Of a stretch of 64,000 bases of DNA, positions 51,344 through 60,362 are shown in pieces (position 1 is the first letter of the stretch; every line of letters begins with the position of its first letter). A program made the translations under genes and the position numbers. Source of the stretch: SB15 sp964639245 (GTDB lineage: Bacteria; Chloroflexota; Anaerolineae; Aggregatilineales; J027); NCBI GenBank assembly GCA_964639245.1, contig CAZXCU010000011.1:1-64000 (forward strand), read 5' to 3'. The notes under the pieces are model-generated. The model worked only from the letters and a program-made list of their open reading frames with translations. It was not told where the DNA came from and did not search any database.

Positions 51344-52675
51344 ATGCGGCTGACACTTTCTCTACTCATCCTTATTGTGGGGATGTATCTGGTGCTGGCG
51401 GTTCGCTACGCAACGGAAACTCCCGATTGGCAAGTGCCGGATGAACCCGCCCACTACAACTACATTCGGCAGTTAGAAGATGGTGCTATTCCGGTCATTC
51501 GCATGGGGGATTGGGATACGGAATATCAAAATACGCTGACCAGCACCGGGTTTAATCCAATTCACCTCAACAAATTAGACCGTATACAGTACGAAGACCA
51601 TCAACCACCACTTTACTATATTCTGGCTACGCCCATTTTTGCGGCAAGTGATGGTAATTTAACAACCTTGCGCCTTTTTTCTGTATTTATCGGACTCGGG
51701 GTGATTCTGGCAAGTTTTGCCGTTTTGTATCGGTTGTTTCCTGAGATGTCGCCGCTTGCGCTTGGGGTTGCTGCTTTTATAGCGTTTTTGCCTCAGCATC
51801 TGTCGTTTTTAAGCGGTGTGAATAATGACCCGCTCGCTGGCTTGATGGTTGGTTTAATCCTCTTGAGGGTTGTAACCTATTTACAAAAACCCACCGTTCA
51901 AAAACAGGATGCCATTCTGTTGGGGGTGCTGGTCGGGTTGGCCTGCCTGACCAAAGTAACGGTGTATTTTCTGGCGGGGGTGGCGGGAGTGGCTATTTTG
52001 CTGCGGGGAGGGCGGGAAAAATGGAGTCGCCCGGTGGCAATTCAGCAAATCGGATTATTTTTGCTGCCTGCGCTGGTGATGGGTGGAGTCTGGTGGGGGC
52101 GGAATTTGTCGGTGTATGGCGGCACAGATTTTCTGGGGTTGCAGCGCCATGATGAAGTTGCCGCCGGACAATTGCAAACGGATGATTACATCGAACGCGA
52201 TTTAAACGGCAACCGCACCCAGTATTATAAAAATTACGCCTATACGACTTTTCATAGTTTTTGGGGACAATTTGGCTGGATGGCAATACCCATGCCTACT
52301 CGTATCTATCGCATTTTGTTGGGGGGGGTGCTGTTTTGCCTGATGGGATTTGGCCTGTTTGCTCTCCAGAATCATCGTCACTGGCAGCGTCCACAAAAAG
52401 AAATGTTATTTTTGCTGATGCTAACCTTGGGATTGGTCGGAGCGGCTTATCTACTTTATAACCGGCAATTTGTCCAATTTCAGGGACGCTACCTCTACCC
52501 CGCCTTGATTCCGATGGGATTTTTGCTGGCGGGGGGATTGTCTGGCTGGGCGCATTTACTCCCCGCGAAACCTTATACACGCTGGATGCCGGTACTGGTA
52601 ATGCTGCTGCTAGCATTGTTGGCATGGTATGCCCTTGGCACATACATCACCCCGAATTTGCCCGCGTGGGAATAA
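51344..52675 (+). CDS. Membrane glycosyltransferase-like protein (GT39/DUF2142-like)
   Basis: A 443-residue protein with a signal-anchor span, an external loop with DWQVPDEPAHYNYIRQLE (the acidic DE and His pattern found in DUF2142 and GT39-type enzymes), and about ten membrane spans in total. HQPPLYYIL is a second family landmark. It probably transfers sugar from a lipid carrier to an unknown acceptor. The gene closes the operon; an inverted repeat lies past its stop. Similar in type but not in sequence detail to the protein at 29098. Confidence 0.72.
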   Translation: MRLTLSLLILIVGMYLVLAVRYATETPDWQVPDEPAHYNYIRQLEDGAIPVIRMGDWDTEYQNTLTSTGFNPIHLNKLDRIQYEDHQPPLYYILATPIFAASDGNLTTLRLFSVFIGLGVILASFAVLYRLFPEMSPLALGVAAFIAFLPQHLSFLSGVNNDPLAGLMVGLILLRVVTYLQKPTVQKQDAILLGVLVGLACLTKVTVYFLAGVAGVAILLRGGREKWSRPVAIQQIGLFLLPALVMGGVWWGRNLSVYGGTDFLGLQRHDEVAAGQLQTDDYIERDLNGNRTQYYKNYAYTTFHSFWGQFGWMAIPMPTRIYRILLGGVLFCLMGFGLFALQNHRHWQRPQKEMLFLLMLTLGLVGAAYLLYNRQFVQFQGRYLYPALIPMGFLLAGGLSGWAHLLPAKPYTRWMPVLVMLLLALLAWYALGTYITPNLPAWE

Positions 52676-52682
52676 TCTTTGG

Positions 52683-52758
52683 GGTAGCGTGTTGCAGGAT
52701 GAGTAAAGCGCGACATATGTAGCACGCTCTTGAAAGGCCGCTACCACGATACACGCTA
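52683..52758. repeat. Alternative inverted repeats in a convergent gap
   Basis: Two mutually exclusive pairings share one left arm: GGTAGCG (52683-52689) with CGCTACC (52739-52745), or TAGCGTGT (52685-52692) with ACACGCTA (52751-52758). The gap lies between convergent genes. No T-tract follows either, so it is a weak terminator candidate. Confidence 0.3.
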
Positions 52759-52799
52759 GCCATTTTACCTAATGTATCAGCTTCACAATCCATGATAAT

Positions 52800-53930
52800 T
52801 TATTTTGCACCAAGGGTTTCACGGTAAATTTCAACGACTCGCTGTGACAGATTCCCCCACGAGAGGTGTTCAGCATGGGCGGGAGCATTGGCAGCCGCTT
52901 TTTCATATAGCGCTTTATCCGTCAGTAAACGCACCAACGCATCAGAGGTAGCTTGTGGGTCATTTTGGGGAACAAGCAAACCTGTTTCCTCATGCACCAC
53001 CGCTTCCATTGCGCCGCAGCCATACGTCCCAATGGCGGGTGTGCCTGCGGCAGCCGCTTCCAGAAATACAAACCCCAAACCCTCAAAACTGCTGCCCTGA
53101 TTGACCGATGGGAGCAAAAACACATCGGCCTGCTGATACCATGCCACCAGCGTACTATAGGGAGGCAGTTGACCAAGAAAATGCACCCACTCCTGCAAAC
53201 CGAGTTCAGCAATCCGCGCTTTGAGTTCGGTGGTGTAGTCCGGCATTTCATGTTCATTGCCCGCAATGGCATAGTGCAAATTCGGGATTTTTTGACGGGC
53301 AAGGGCAACGGCTTCTAAGGCCACATGAATTCCCTTACGTGGTTTCACTGCTCCCACACTCAAAGCAACGGGTTCTCGTCCAACCCAGTCCGGCAAATCG
53401 GCTTGAATGGGGTGTTGAAACTTTTCGGGATGCACACCGCCGGGCAAAACTTCGGTGGGGGGCAGTTCCATGAGTTGCGCCATCCAATCGCGGGTGAACT
53501 GGCTGATGCTGATAATTTTGTTGGCTTTGCGGAAAGCTGGCGCGAAAAATAGCCGTTGTGCCGGGCTTTCCAAAGGCCGAATGGCCCATGTTCCAAATAC
53601 AGAAAGGATAAAGGGCATGTTTTTAGGAAGAGCCGCCGCCACCATTGGCGCATAGAGTTCAACAATGCAGTGAACCACATCGCAAGTTTGTAAAATGCGG
53701 CGGAGTTCGGGCGCTTTGAGCAAGCTGCGCGGCGTTTCCATCCGACGGTTGAGAACCGGTTGCAAGATGGGGTGATGTTCTACATCAGCGAGTAGCGGGT
53801 CTTTGCGGTCATCGGCGGTTACAAGAACAGGTTCAATGCCCAACTGCCGCACCCCAGACACCAATTCAACGGTGTAACGTCCCCAACCCGCTTTGCTAAT
53901 TGCTTCGTGCGATACAAAACAAACGCGCAA
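52800..53930 (-). CDS. Glycosyltransferase family 4
   Basis: A 376-residue GT-B-fold enzyme that transfers a sugar from a nucleotide donor. N-terminal acceptor-side domain (1-170) and C-terminal donor domain (about 180-370), with KPRKGIHVALEA and the donor motif near FEGLGFVFLEAAAAGTPAIG, where the family has a conserved Glu-x7-Glu pair. The start is TTG at 53930, with AAGGAG eight bases upstream. It follows a lipoprotein gene by two bases. The glycan product cannot be read. Confidence 0.88.
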   Translation of the reverse strand: MRVCFVSHEAISKAGWGRYTVELVSGVRQLGIEPVLVTADDRKDPLLADVEHHPILQPVLNRRMETPRSLLKAPELRRILQTCDVVHCIVELYAPMVAAALPKNMPFILSVFGTWAIRPLESPAQRLFFAPAFRKANKIISISQFTRDWMAQLMELPPTEVLPGGVHPEKFQHPIQADLPDWVGREPVALSVGAVKPRKGIHVALEAVALARQKIPNLHYAIAGNEHEMPDYTTELKARIAELGLQEWVHFLGQLPPYSTLVAWYQQADVFLLPSVNQGSSFEGLGFVFLEAAAAGTPAIGTYGCGAMEAVVHEETGLLVPQNDPQATSDALVRLLTDKALYEKAAANAPAHAEHLSWGNLSQRVVEIYRETLGAK

Positions 53931-53932
53931 GT

Positions 53933-54673
53933 TTAATACTCCTTTATCACATCAGCCGTCACCGTTACCGTGTGGGTCTCGGCATACGGTTCTAATGGGA
54001 GGATGTTGGTTTCAAATGTGTTTTCAAGTTGATTGAGTGTGCGAAATCCGATGACGCTGCCCGCCGCGTTCCGTATGGTGATAATGATGCGTACCTCAGC
54101 ATCGGGGCTTTTATTATGCACCTCGCCAGAAATTTGGTAAATGTTGCCATTCCAAGACACTTCCAGCGCTCGAATTTCCAGCGCAAGGTATTTATTTTCA
54201 TGGGTTTCATTCGCTGACAACAGCCCCAAGTGGGGGGTGACATTTTTATGTGGGATTTCTTCAAAAATAAAACGATAGGGCGCACCTGAATCCGCAGGCA
54301 GCCAATCACGCGCCAAAGATGCCGTTTGCGAAGCAACAATTGAGCCATCATCCGCAACGAGCTTCAAAGTCAACACCAAATTCTCATGAGGAACAAAAAG
54401 GGGGTTTTGCGCCCATCCCAGACACAGCAGAGATTGGACGGGGGTTTCATAGCACGTCAAACCGGAAAGCGTTAAACGCGGTTGGGTGCTGAGGGGAGTA
54501 GCTGTAATAAATGGGCGAATCATCACTCCGATAGGCAGTTGGGCAGCTGATGGTGTAAAACGCAGCAGCGTGGGGGTAGGGGTTTCGGAGCGCACCGAAG
54601 GGCTGTGTCCACAAGCAGCCGTTAGGCAAATGCCCGCCAGAAAACATACCCATCGCCAAAACCATCGTCCCAT
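53933..54673 (-). CDS. Hypothetical lipoprotein
   Basis: A 246-residue predicted lipoprotein with signal MGRWFWRWVCFLAGICLTAAC; the lipobox LTAAC places the lipid Cys at residue 21. A Ser/Pro/Thr linker is followed by two beta-rich regions. The C-terminal segment (about 140-246) has the pattern of FxLYD-type Ig-like domains: YQISGEVHNKSPDAEVRIII, NAAGSVIGF, PLEPYAETHTV. No partner is evident; it shares a transcript with the glycosyltransferase. It lacks a good ribosome-binding site. Confidence 0.68.
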   Translation of the reverse strand: MGRWFWRWVCFLAGICLTAACGHSPSVRSETPTPTLLRFTPSAAQLPIGVMIRPFITATPLSTQPRLTLSGLTCYETPVQSLLCLGWAQNPLFVPHENLVLTLKLVADDGSIVASQTASLARDWLPADSGAPYRFIFEEIPHKNVTPHLGLLSANETHENKYLALEIRALEVSWNGNIYQISGEVHNKSPDAEVRIIITIRNAAGSVIGFRTLNQLENTFETNILPLEPYAETHTVTVTADVIKEY

Positions 54674-54711
54674 TGGAGCATATAACTTTCGAGGTGATTC
54701 CTTAGCATCGC

Positions 54712-54717
54712 ATTATA
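54712..54717 (-). promoter_or_regulatory. Putative -10 element of the lipoprotein-glycosyltransferase pair
   Basis: TATAAT on the minus strand, 38 bases before the lipoprotein start codon. A clear -35 is not seen. Confidence 0.35.
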
Positions 54718-54789
54718 ACGGAAATAGCCAAACTCGAAATAGGTAGACTAAAATAATAGGTGAATCGTAGCAAAAGCATTAACAAATTT

Positions 54790-54820
54790 TTGGTATTTTA
54801 CGTCTGCTCGGTAGTATAAA
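54790..54820 (+). promoter_or_regulatory. Putative promoter of the sugar kinase gene
   Basis: TTGGTA (54790-54795) is followed after 16 bases by TAGTAT (54812-54817), or after 19 bases by TATAAA (54815-54820). This lies about 30 bases before the ATG. Confidence 0.4.
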
Positions 54821-54849
54821 ATGGATCATTGGAATCGGATAGGAAAATC

Positions 54850-55812
54850 ATGTCTCCACAAGCGGTCTGTTTTGGCGAATTATTAATTGATTTTGTGTCT
54901 ACTCAACGGGATGTGAGCGTGGGCGATGCACCCGGTTTTGTGAAAGCCCCCGGTGGTGCGCCTGCCAATGTGGCTGTCGGATTAGCAAAATTAGGCATGG
55001 AAACCGCGTTTATGGGGCAAGTGGGAAATGATCCCTTTGGCAACTATCTGGTAGGGGTTCTCAAAAATGAAAATGTGGATGTCTCTGCCCTGAGACTTTC
55101 TGAAGAAGCGCTGACCCCCTTAGCCTTTGTCTCAGTAGAAGCCAGCGGGGAACGGAGTTTTGTGTTCTACCGCAAACCCAGCGCCGATATGCTCATGCGC
55201 GAATCTGACCTTGATAAAAAAATGCTGGCTTCAACCCAACTTTTTCATTTTGGGTCGATTACCCTAATCGGCAATCCGGTGCGGAAAACAACCCTCGCTG
55301 CCGTCAAACAGGCTCAGAAAAATGGGGCGCTCATTAGCTATGACCCCAATTTACGCGAACCCTTGTGGCCTGATTTGGATGTGGCGCGTACAGGGCTGCG
55401 AATGGGTTTTGAATTTGCGGATGTGGTCAAACTCAGCGAAGAAGAACTCAACTTTTTGACGAATACCCGTGTTTTGGAAACCGGTGTGCGGCAGCTTTGG
55501 ACGGCAAAAACCAAGTTGATGGTGGTCACGTTGGGCGATAAAGGCTGCGAAGCCTTCACACAGGATCAACAATGGACGGTGCCGGGATACACGGTTAAAG
55601 TTGAAGATACCATCGGGGCCGGGGATGGTTTTGTGGCGGGGCTACTCACCGGAATCATGGGACTGGGTGCGGAATGGTACAAGGCGGATTTGCTGCCTGT
55701 ATTGCAGCGTGCCAATGCGGTTGGGGCATTGACCGCCACCAAACGTGGTGCGATTCCGGCCCTGCCCACCCCCGCAGAACTTGAAGCGTTTATGGCACAA
55801 CAAACCCTTTAA
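54850..55812 (+). CDS. PfkB-family sugar kinase (fructokinase-like)
   Basis: A 320-residue ribokinase-fold kinase. The N-terminal substrate motif is VCFGELLIDFVSTQ, GGAPANVAVGLAKLG is the first PfkB signature, and DTIGAGDGFVAGLLTG is the second with the catalytic Asp. The overall pattern best fits fructokinase, but ribokinase-family members with other sugars cannot be ruled out. The ATG at 54850 has AGGAAA upstream. Its end overlaps the convergent deacetylase gene by 23 bases. Confidence 0.88.
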   Translation: MSPQAVCFGELLIDFVSTQRDVSVGDAPGFVKAPGGAPANVAVGLAKLGMETAFMGQVGNDPFGNYLVGVLKNENVDVSALRLSEEALTPLAFVSVEASGERSFVFYRKPSADMLMRESDLDKKMLASTQLFHFGSITLIGNPVRKTTLAAVKQAQKNGALISYDPNLREPLWPDLDVARTGLRMGFEFADVVKLSEEELNFLTNTRVLETGVRQLWTAKTKLMVVTLGDKGCEAFTQDQQWTVPGYTVKVEDTIGAGDGFVAGLLTGIMGLGAEWYKADLLPVLQRANAVGALTATKRGAIPALPTPAELEAFMAQQTL

Positions 55813-56863
55813 GAAATTCCACCGCGAGTTCACCGAGCGAATCCACTGCATACCCACCTTCTTGAATGATGAGGGTGGGTAAGTTAAGCGCATTGAGTTT
55901 ACGGGCAATCTGGAAATAGCAACCCTGTGTCAAGCGAAATGTTCCTAAGGGGTCGTGTTCATAGGTATCAAAACCCAGCGATACCACCAACGAACGCGGG
56001 CTGAAGTGCTGGATAGCGGGCAAAATTTCATCCAACACAGCGAGATAGGCAACATCATCGGTTTGGGGGGGTAAGGGTTTGTTGATAATTGTACCCTGTG
56101 CGCCTGTTTCATCCGCATAACCGGAATAATAAGGATAATCCGTCTCCGGGTCAGCGTGTAGCGAGATGAACAGCACGTCCGGCGTATCCCAGAAAATTGC
56201 CTGTGTGCCATTCCCATGATGATAGTCGATATCCAACACAACCACCCGCCCCATCTGCTGCAAATGGTGAGCCGCGATGGCAGCATTATTCAGATAGCAG
56301 TACCCCCCCATAAAATCCGTTCCTGCATGGTGTCCCGGTGGGCGGCACAGCGCATAGGTTAGCGCGACTTCCCCCGCCAGTAATTTTTCTGCCCCTGCAT
56401 AGGCTAACGAGGCAGATTGCAACGCGGCTTGCCAAGTCCCTTTGCCAATGGGGGCTTCGGTATCAAAAAAATAGAAACCATGCGGCCCACGGGCATTGGT
56501 ACGAATCCGATTCATGAGGGAACGCACCGGAAAAACAGATGGGTAAAAATACTGCTGGTCGGGGCTAGTCTGGTAAGCGGTGGCATGGCTATCCATTGCC
56601 GCATTGATTATCGTAGCTGCCTGACTCAAAAACTTAACCATGCCTGCATCATGGGCTTTGAGAATCGCTTCATGGGGCAGGATTGGCACAGTGTCGAGGA
56701 GGTGAACCAACCCTGCCTGCTCAATTGCGTGGCGAATATTTTCAAGACGGGCCGGTTGTTCAGCGTAAGGAATCGTTTTCCCATGCAAATATTCCCGTTG
56801 GGGCGCGTGCAGGGGATGGTTAGGGCTGTAGAAGGTCAAAATGGGTGTGGCTCTTTTGGACAT
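55790..56863 (-). CDS. Histone-deacetylase-fold deacetylase (acetylpolyamine amidohydrolase-like)
   Basis: A 357-residue zinc hydrolase of the arginase/deacetylase superfamily. Active-site landmarks: RPPGHHAG (His pair), VLDIDYHHGNGTQ (zinc ligands Asp and His), ISLHADPETDYPYYSG and the LVVSLGFDTYEHDPLG (zinc Asp). The PVRSLMNRIRTNARG loop and length point to the acetylpolyamine amidohydrolase branch rather than to acetoin-utilisation proteins. It presumably releases acetate from acetylated polyamines or similar amines. No polyamine genes are adjacent. Confidence 0.85.
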   Translation of the reverse strand: MSKRATPILTFYSPNHPLHAPQREYLHGKTIPYAEQPARLENIRHAIEQAGLVHLLDTVPILPHEAILKAHDAGMVKFLSQAATIINAAMDSHATAYQTSPDQQYFYPSVFPVRSLMNRIRTNARGPHGFYFFDTEAPIGKGTWQAALQSASLAYAGAEKLLAGEVALTYALCRPPGHHAGTDFMGGYCYLNNAAIAAHHLQQMGRVVVLDIDYHHGNGTQAIFWDTPDVLFISLHADPETDYPYYSGYADETGAQGTIINKPLPPQTDDVAYLAVLDEILPAIQHFSPRSLVVSLGFDTYEHDPLGTFRLTQGCYFQIARKLNALNLPTLIIQEGGYAVDSLGELAVEFLKGFVVP

Positions 56864-56973
56864 TGCTTAGTTCATCCATAGGTTTTAGGTGAAAAATTAA
56901 CTTTGGTAAGAAAACTTTCATCAAAGCGTTGTTCACAGTATCATTGTCCCATGCTTACGAGGAGTCGGACAGC

Positions 56974-59121
56974 GTGACAACGGGTCATTCATCACTAATC
57001 GGCAAAAAACTTGGCAAATTTGAAATTCGCTCAATGCTCGGACAAGGCGGGATGGCAACGGTGTATTTGGCCTATCAAGCCGATATAGACCGCCAAGTGG
57101 CAGTGAAAGTGTTGCCTCCACACCCCGGACAAGACCCGCAGTTCATGGAGCGCTTTCAACAGGAAGCCCGTACAATTGCCCGTTTACAGCATCCCCATAT
57201 TTTACCTGTTTTTGAATTTGGGGTGGACAATGGTATTTTATTTTTGGTTATGCCGTATGTAGCTGGCGGGTCGCTGAAAGATTTGATGATAAAAGCTCGC
57301 CTGTCGCCCGAACAAGTCGTGAAAATTATTGAAAATATCGGCTCGGCGGTGGATTATGCGCATCGTCAAGGGATTGTACATCGGGATATTAAGCCGGATA
57401 ACATTTTACTGGATGCCGAAGGGTATCCAACCCTGACTGATTTTGGCATCGCCAAGATGCTAGAAAGCAATGTCCAGTTCACCGCGTCCGGTGGGTTTTT
57501 GGGAACACCCGCTTATATGGCCCCCGAACAGGGACGCGGCATTAAAGATATTGATGGGCGGGCGGATATTTACGCGCTGGGTGTGCTGGCGTTTGAAATG
57601 CTGACCGGACGACATCCCTATTCTGCCGAAACACCGATGATGGTCATGTTCAAGCATGTCAGCGACCCTGTGCCATCTTTGCTGGAAGTAACTTCCCAAT
57701 ATCCGGCGGCAGTCGATCTTGTCTTGCAAAAAGCCCTGGCGAAAAATCGTGAAGACCGCTACCAGACTGCCGGAGAATTTGCCAAAGCGCTGGCGAATGC
57801 CCTCACAGGGCAAAGTACCTTTGCGACGGTTGTTGATACAACAAATACCGCAATGGGTTCAGATGGCATACAAACCATGATTGTTAATCCTACGGAGGCG
57901 GCAGGCCGCATCCAACAGCCGACTCAAGTGTACCCTCCGGCGACACCAACGCTTCCCCCTCAACCCGCATCAAAACAAAATAGCAGTTTGCTCTTAGGCG
58001 GCATTGCGGTCATCGCGCTGCTGATTTTAGCGGGGGTGATTTTCCTCATTGTGAGCAACGGGCAAGAGGATGAGGAGGCCGAAACAACCACCAATGCACC
58101 CATTCCGATTGAGGAAACAGAGGAATCTGCGCCCACCCAAGAAGCGGTTGAAGTGGCTGCCGTTCCCAACTTTGGCACGATTCAATTCAATACCACCAAC
58201 GTTTTAGGCGATACCATTGCGCTCAATGTGAATGACTTGGCGCAGCCGGGCGAAAATCAGCAATATCATAGCTGGCTGTTCAGTCAGATGGAGAATCGCT
58301 GGCTGCTACTGGGAACGCTGCCTGTGGATGTCTTTGGGAAAGGGGTCTTGACCTTTACCTCACCGGAGGGAGAAAGTCTCTACACGTTGTATGATGCGGT
58401 TGCTGTTTCATTGGAAGCACCGGATGAGGTGGGGGCAGAACCCAAACAAATTGCCTATAGTGGGGTGTTGCCGGCAGAGGTGGCTTTGGCGCTGCAACAA
58501 ATTCTGGTGCAATGGATACCTGACGACCCCAACCGTAATCCGCAAGCGCTCAGTTTGGTAGAAATTGCCCTTGCCGAATACAATTTTGCGGCTGACCACG
58601 CTGGACGTGCCTTAAGCGGCGCACAACGCGGTTCGGCACCGAATACCCGCGTCCATGGCGAACATGTTTATAACATTTTGAATGGCACCACGGAAGATAT
58701 CAACGGCGATAACTCCTCTGGCAATAATCCGAGCAACCTCAAAATTGGCTTGCTGCCGGCGTTGACGGAAATTGATAATTTGCTGCTGGCAGCCCAAGAC
58801 GCAGCCGGCATCACGCCCCAGCAGCAGGCACAAATCGTCACGGTGATTACCTGTGCGGAAAATGCCCTGTTCCCCCTGCAAGAGGCGCTTGAACAAGCCC
58901 GTACCTTCGCCAATATCCAAGATGCAGAGATTGCCAATGCCGTGGCTGATTTGGAAACATGGACACAGCAAATTGCCATCATTGGGGCTGGCGAAGATTT
59001 AGACGCGGATAACAGTGTTGAACCGATTGAAGGCGAATGTGGGATTGAGGGCATCCGTCAATTTGCCCTATTCATGAACACCATGACGCTCTCTGAAGGA
59101 TCTTTTTCTACCGAGAATTAG
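56974..59121 (+). CDS. PknB-like receptor Ser/Thr protein kinase
   Basis: A 715-residue transmembrane kinase. Kinase domain (about 13-275): GQGGMATVYLA, ATP-binding Lys45 in AVKVLP, HRDIKPDN (D138 catalytic), DFGIAK (D156) and GTPAYMAPEQ. A Thr/Pro-rich juxtamembrane segment (285-335) is followed by a membrane span (339-360) and a 355-residue extracytoplasmic part, with an acidic linker (365-390) and two regions I cannot assign; no PASTA repeats. The start is GTG at 56974, with GAGGAG nine bases upstream; the earlier in-frame TTG lacks such a site. FHA proteins such as that at 21644 are possible readers. Confidence 0.92.
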   Translation: MTTGHSSLIGKKLGKFEIRSMLGQGGMATVYLAYQADIDRQVAVKVLPPHPGQDPQFMERFQQEARTIARLQHPHILPVFEFGVDNGILFLVMPYVAGGSLKDLMIKARLSPEQVVKIIENIGSAVDYAHRQGIVHRDIKPDNILLDAEGYPTLTDFGIAKMLESNVQFTASGGFLGTPAYMAPEQGRGIKDIDGRADIYALGVLAFEMLTGRHPYSAETPMMVMFKHVSDPVPSLLEVTSQYPAAVDLVLQKALAKNREDRYQTAGEFAKALANALTGQSTFATVVDTTNTAMGSDGIQTMIVNPTEAAGRIQQPTQVYPPATPTLPPQPASKQNSSLLLGGIAVIALLILAGVIFLIVSNGQEDEEAETTTNAPIPIEETEESAPTQEAVEVAAVPNFGTIQFNTTNVLGDTIALNVNDLAQPGENQQYHSWLFSQMENRWLLLGTLPVDVFGKGVLTFTSPEGESLYTLYDAVAVSLEAPDEVGAEPKQIAYSGVLPAEVALALQQILVQWIPDDPNRNPQALSLVEIALAEYNFAADHAGRALSGAQRGSAPNTRVHGEHVYNILNGTTEDINGDNSSGNNPSNLKIGLLPALTEIDNLLLAAQDAAGITPQQQAQIVTVITCAENALFPLQEALEQARTFANIQDAEIANAVADLETWTQQIAIIGAGEDLDADNSVEPIEGECGIEGIRQFALFMNTMTLSEGSFSTEN

Positions 59122-59138
59122 CATTTTTCACAATCAAA

Positions 59139-59179
59139 CGCCCTTTGAGTTAGCAATCTCGATTTGCTTGATAAGGGCG
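59139..59179 (+). repeat. Two-tier inverted repeat before the amino-acid transporter
   Basis: CGCCCTT (59139-59145) pairs with AAGGGCG (59173-59179), and AGCAA with TTGCT inside it. No T-tract follows. It lies in the gap between the kinase gene and the binding-protein gene and may end the former or regulate the latter. Confidence 0.4.
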
Positions 59180-59229
59180 GGTGTGTTAAAAAATGGTTGC
59201 TTTAGTTAAATTAAGGAGTGTTTTTGATT

Positions 59230-60282
59230 ATGAAACGTGTTTTGATGGTTGTCGTGCTAGTGGTTTTGGTCATGGCGAGTGCTTCCCTGACCACCGCGCA
59301 GGAATCGGGTGGAAAACTGGCGGAAATTCAAGAACGGGGTGTGCTGAACTGCGGCGTAAGCGGCGGTTTGCCCGGCTTTTCTTTTGTCAATCCTGATACC
59401 AACGTTATGGAAGGTCTGGATGCCGATTTCTGCCGTGTCGTTGCAGCCGCCATTTTTGGCCCGGATGATGTGGACAGCAAAATCAACTTCCGTCCGTTGA
59501 CCGCCAACGAACGTTTTACCGTGTTGCAGGCGGGCGAAGTGGATGTCCTGATGCGGAATACCACATGGACATTGACCCGCGATGCCAGCTTGAACTCCAG
59601 CTTTGGCCCCACCACCTTCTACGATGGTCAGGGCTTGATGGTCAAACAAGAATTGGTAGATGGCGGTGTGGCATCGTTGGCTGACCTTGAGGGTGCAAGT
59701 TTTTGCAGCCAGAGTGGAACCACCACCGAAAAGAACATTGTAGATTCGTATACCGCGCTGTTTGGCGCTGCTCCCACCCTTGTTTTGGCGGAAACTACCG
59801 ACGCAACCTTGCGCGATTTTGAAAATGGCGCTTGCGATGTGCTAACCTCCGACAAAAGCCAGTTGGCGGGTCTGCGTTCTGCTGCCACCGACCCCAGCTC
59901 CTTTGTGATTTTGGGTGATACCCTCTCCAAAGAACCGCTTGGCCCGATGTACCTTGATGACGATGCTCAATTTGCTGATATTGTGGACTGGGCTGTCTAT
60001 GCCACCTTCACCGCCGAAGAACTGGGCATTACCAGCGAAAATCTGGATGAAATGTTGGCTTCGGAAGATGTCAATATTGCCCGCTTCTTGGGTCAAGATG
60101 AATCTGGTTTGGGGGCGCTCTTGGGCTTGTCCAACACCTTCACCGTGGACATTATCCGGGCAGTTGGGAACTACGGCGAAATTTATACCCGTAACATTGA
60201 CCCCATCGGGATTCCGCGTGAAGGCACGCTGAATGCTGCTTGGACAAATGGTGGCTTGATTTACTCCCCCGCGTGGCGTTAA
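59230..60282 (+). CDS. aapJ: General L-amino acid ABC transporter substrate-binding protein (AapJ-like)
   Basis: A 350-residue exported binding protein with an N-terminal signal (hydrophobic run to about residue 22). It has the family 3 binding fold and the Aap/Bzt pattern: ERGVLNCGVSGGLPGFSF, LDADFCRVVAAAIFG, DVLMRNTTWTLTRD and DGQGLMVKQ. It captures broad-specificity amino acids for the permeases encoded next. The ATG at 59230 is preferred; AAGGAG sits 11 bases away, and a GTG at 59218 or TTG at 59224 also fits. A strong terminator follows, so this gene may be expressed above its permeases. Confidence 0.9.
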   Translation: MKRVLMVVVLVVLVMASASLTTAQESGGKLAEIQERGVLNCGVSGGLPGFSFVNPDTNVMEGLDADFCRVVAAAIFGPDDVDSKINFRPLTANERFTVLQAGEVDVLMRNTTWTLTRDASLNSSFGPTTFYDGQGLMVKQELVDGGVASLADLEGASFCSQSGTTTEKNIVDSYTALFGAAPTLVLAETTDATLRDFENGACDVLTSDKSQLAGLRSAATDPSSFVILGDTLSKEPLGPMYLDDDAQFADIVDWAVYATFTAEELGITSENLDEMLASEDVNIARFLGQDESGLGALLGLSNTFTVDIIRAVGNYGEIYTRNIDPIGIPREGTLNAAWTNGGLIYSPAWR

Positions 60283-60305
60283 TTTGAAAATGCTTTAAGT
60301 TTCTC

Positions 60306-60340
60306 CTGCCTCATTCTTCCCAGAGTGAGGCAGTTTTATT
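60306..60340 (+). terminator. Intrinsic terminator after the binding-protein gene
   Basis: A stem of about 11 bp with one G-U pair (CTGCCTCA... against ...TGAGGCAG) followed by TTTTATT. It lies between the binding-protein and permease genes and probably lets only part of transcription continue, giving an excess of binding protein, as known for several binding-protein operons. Confidence 0.82.
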
Positions 60341-60362
60341 ACTATTTTTTGTGGGAGTTTCA

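Noticed and set aside
52676..52799. Small RNA gene in the convergent gap
   Set aside because: Only short alternative stems, with no promoter or T-run that would mark a transcript.
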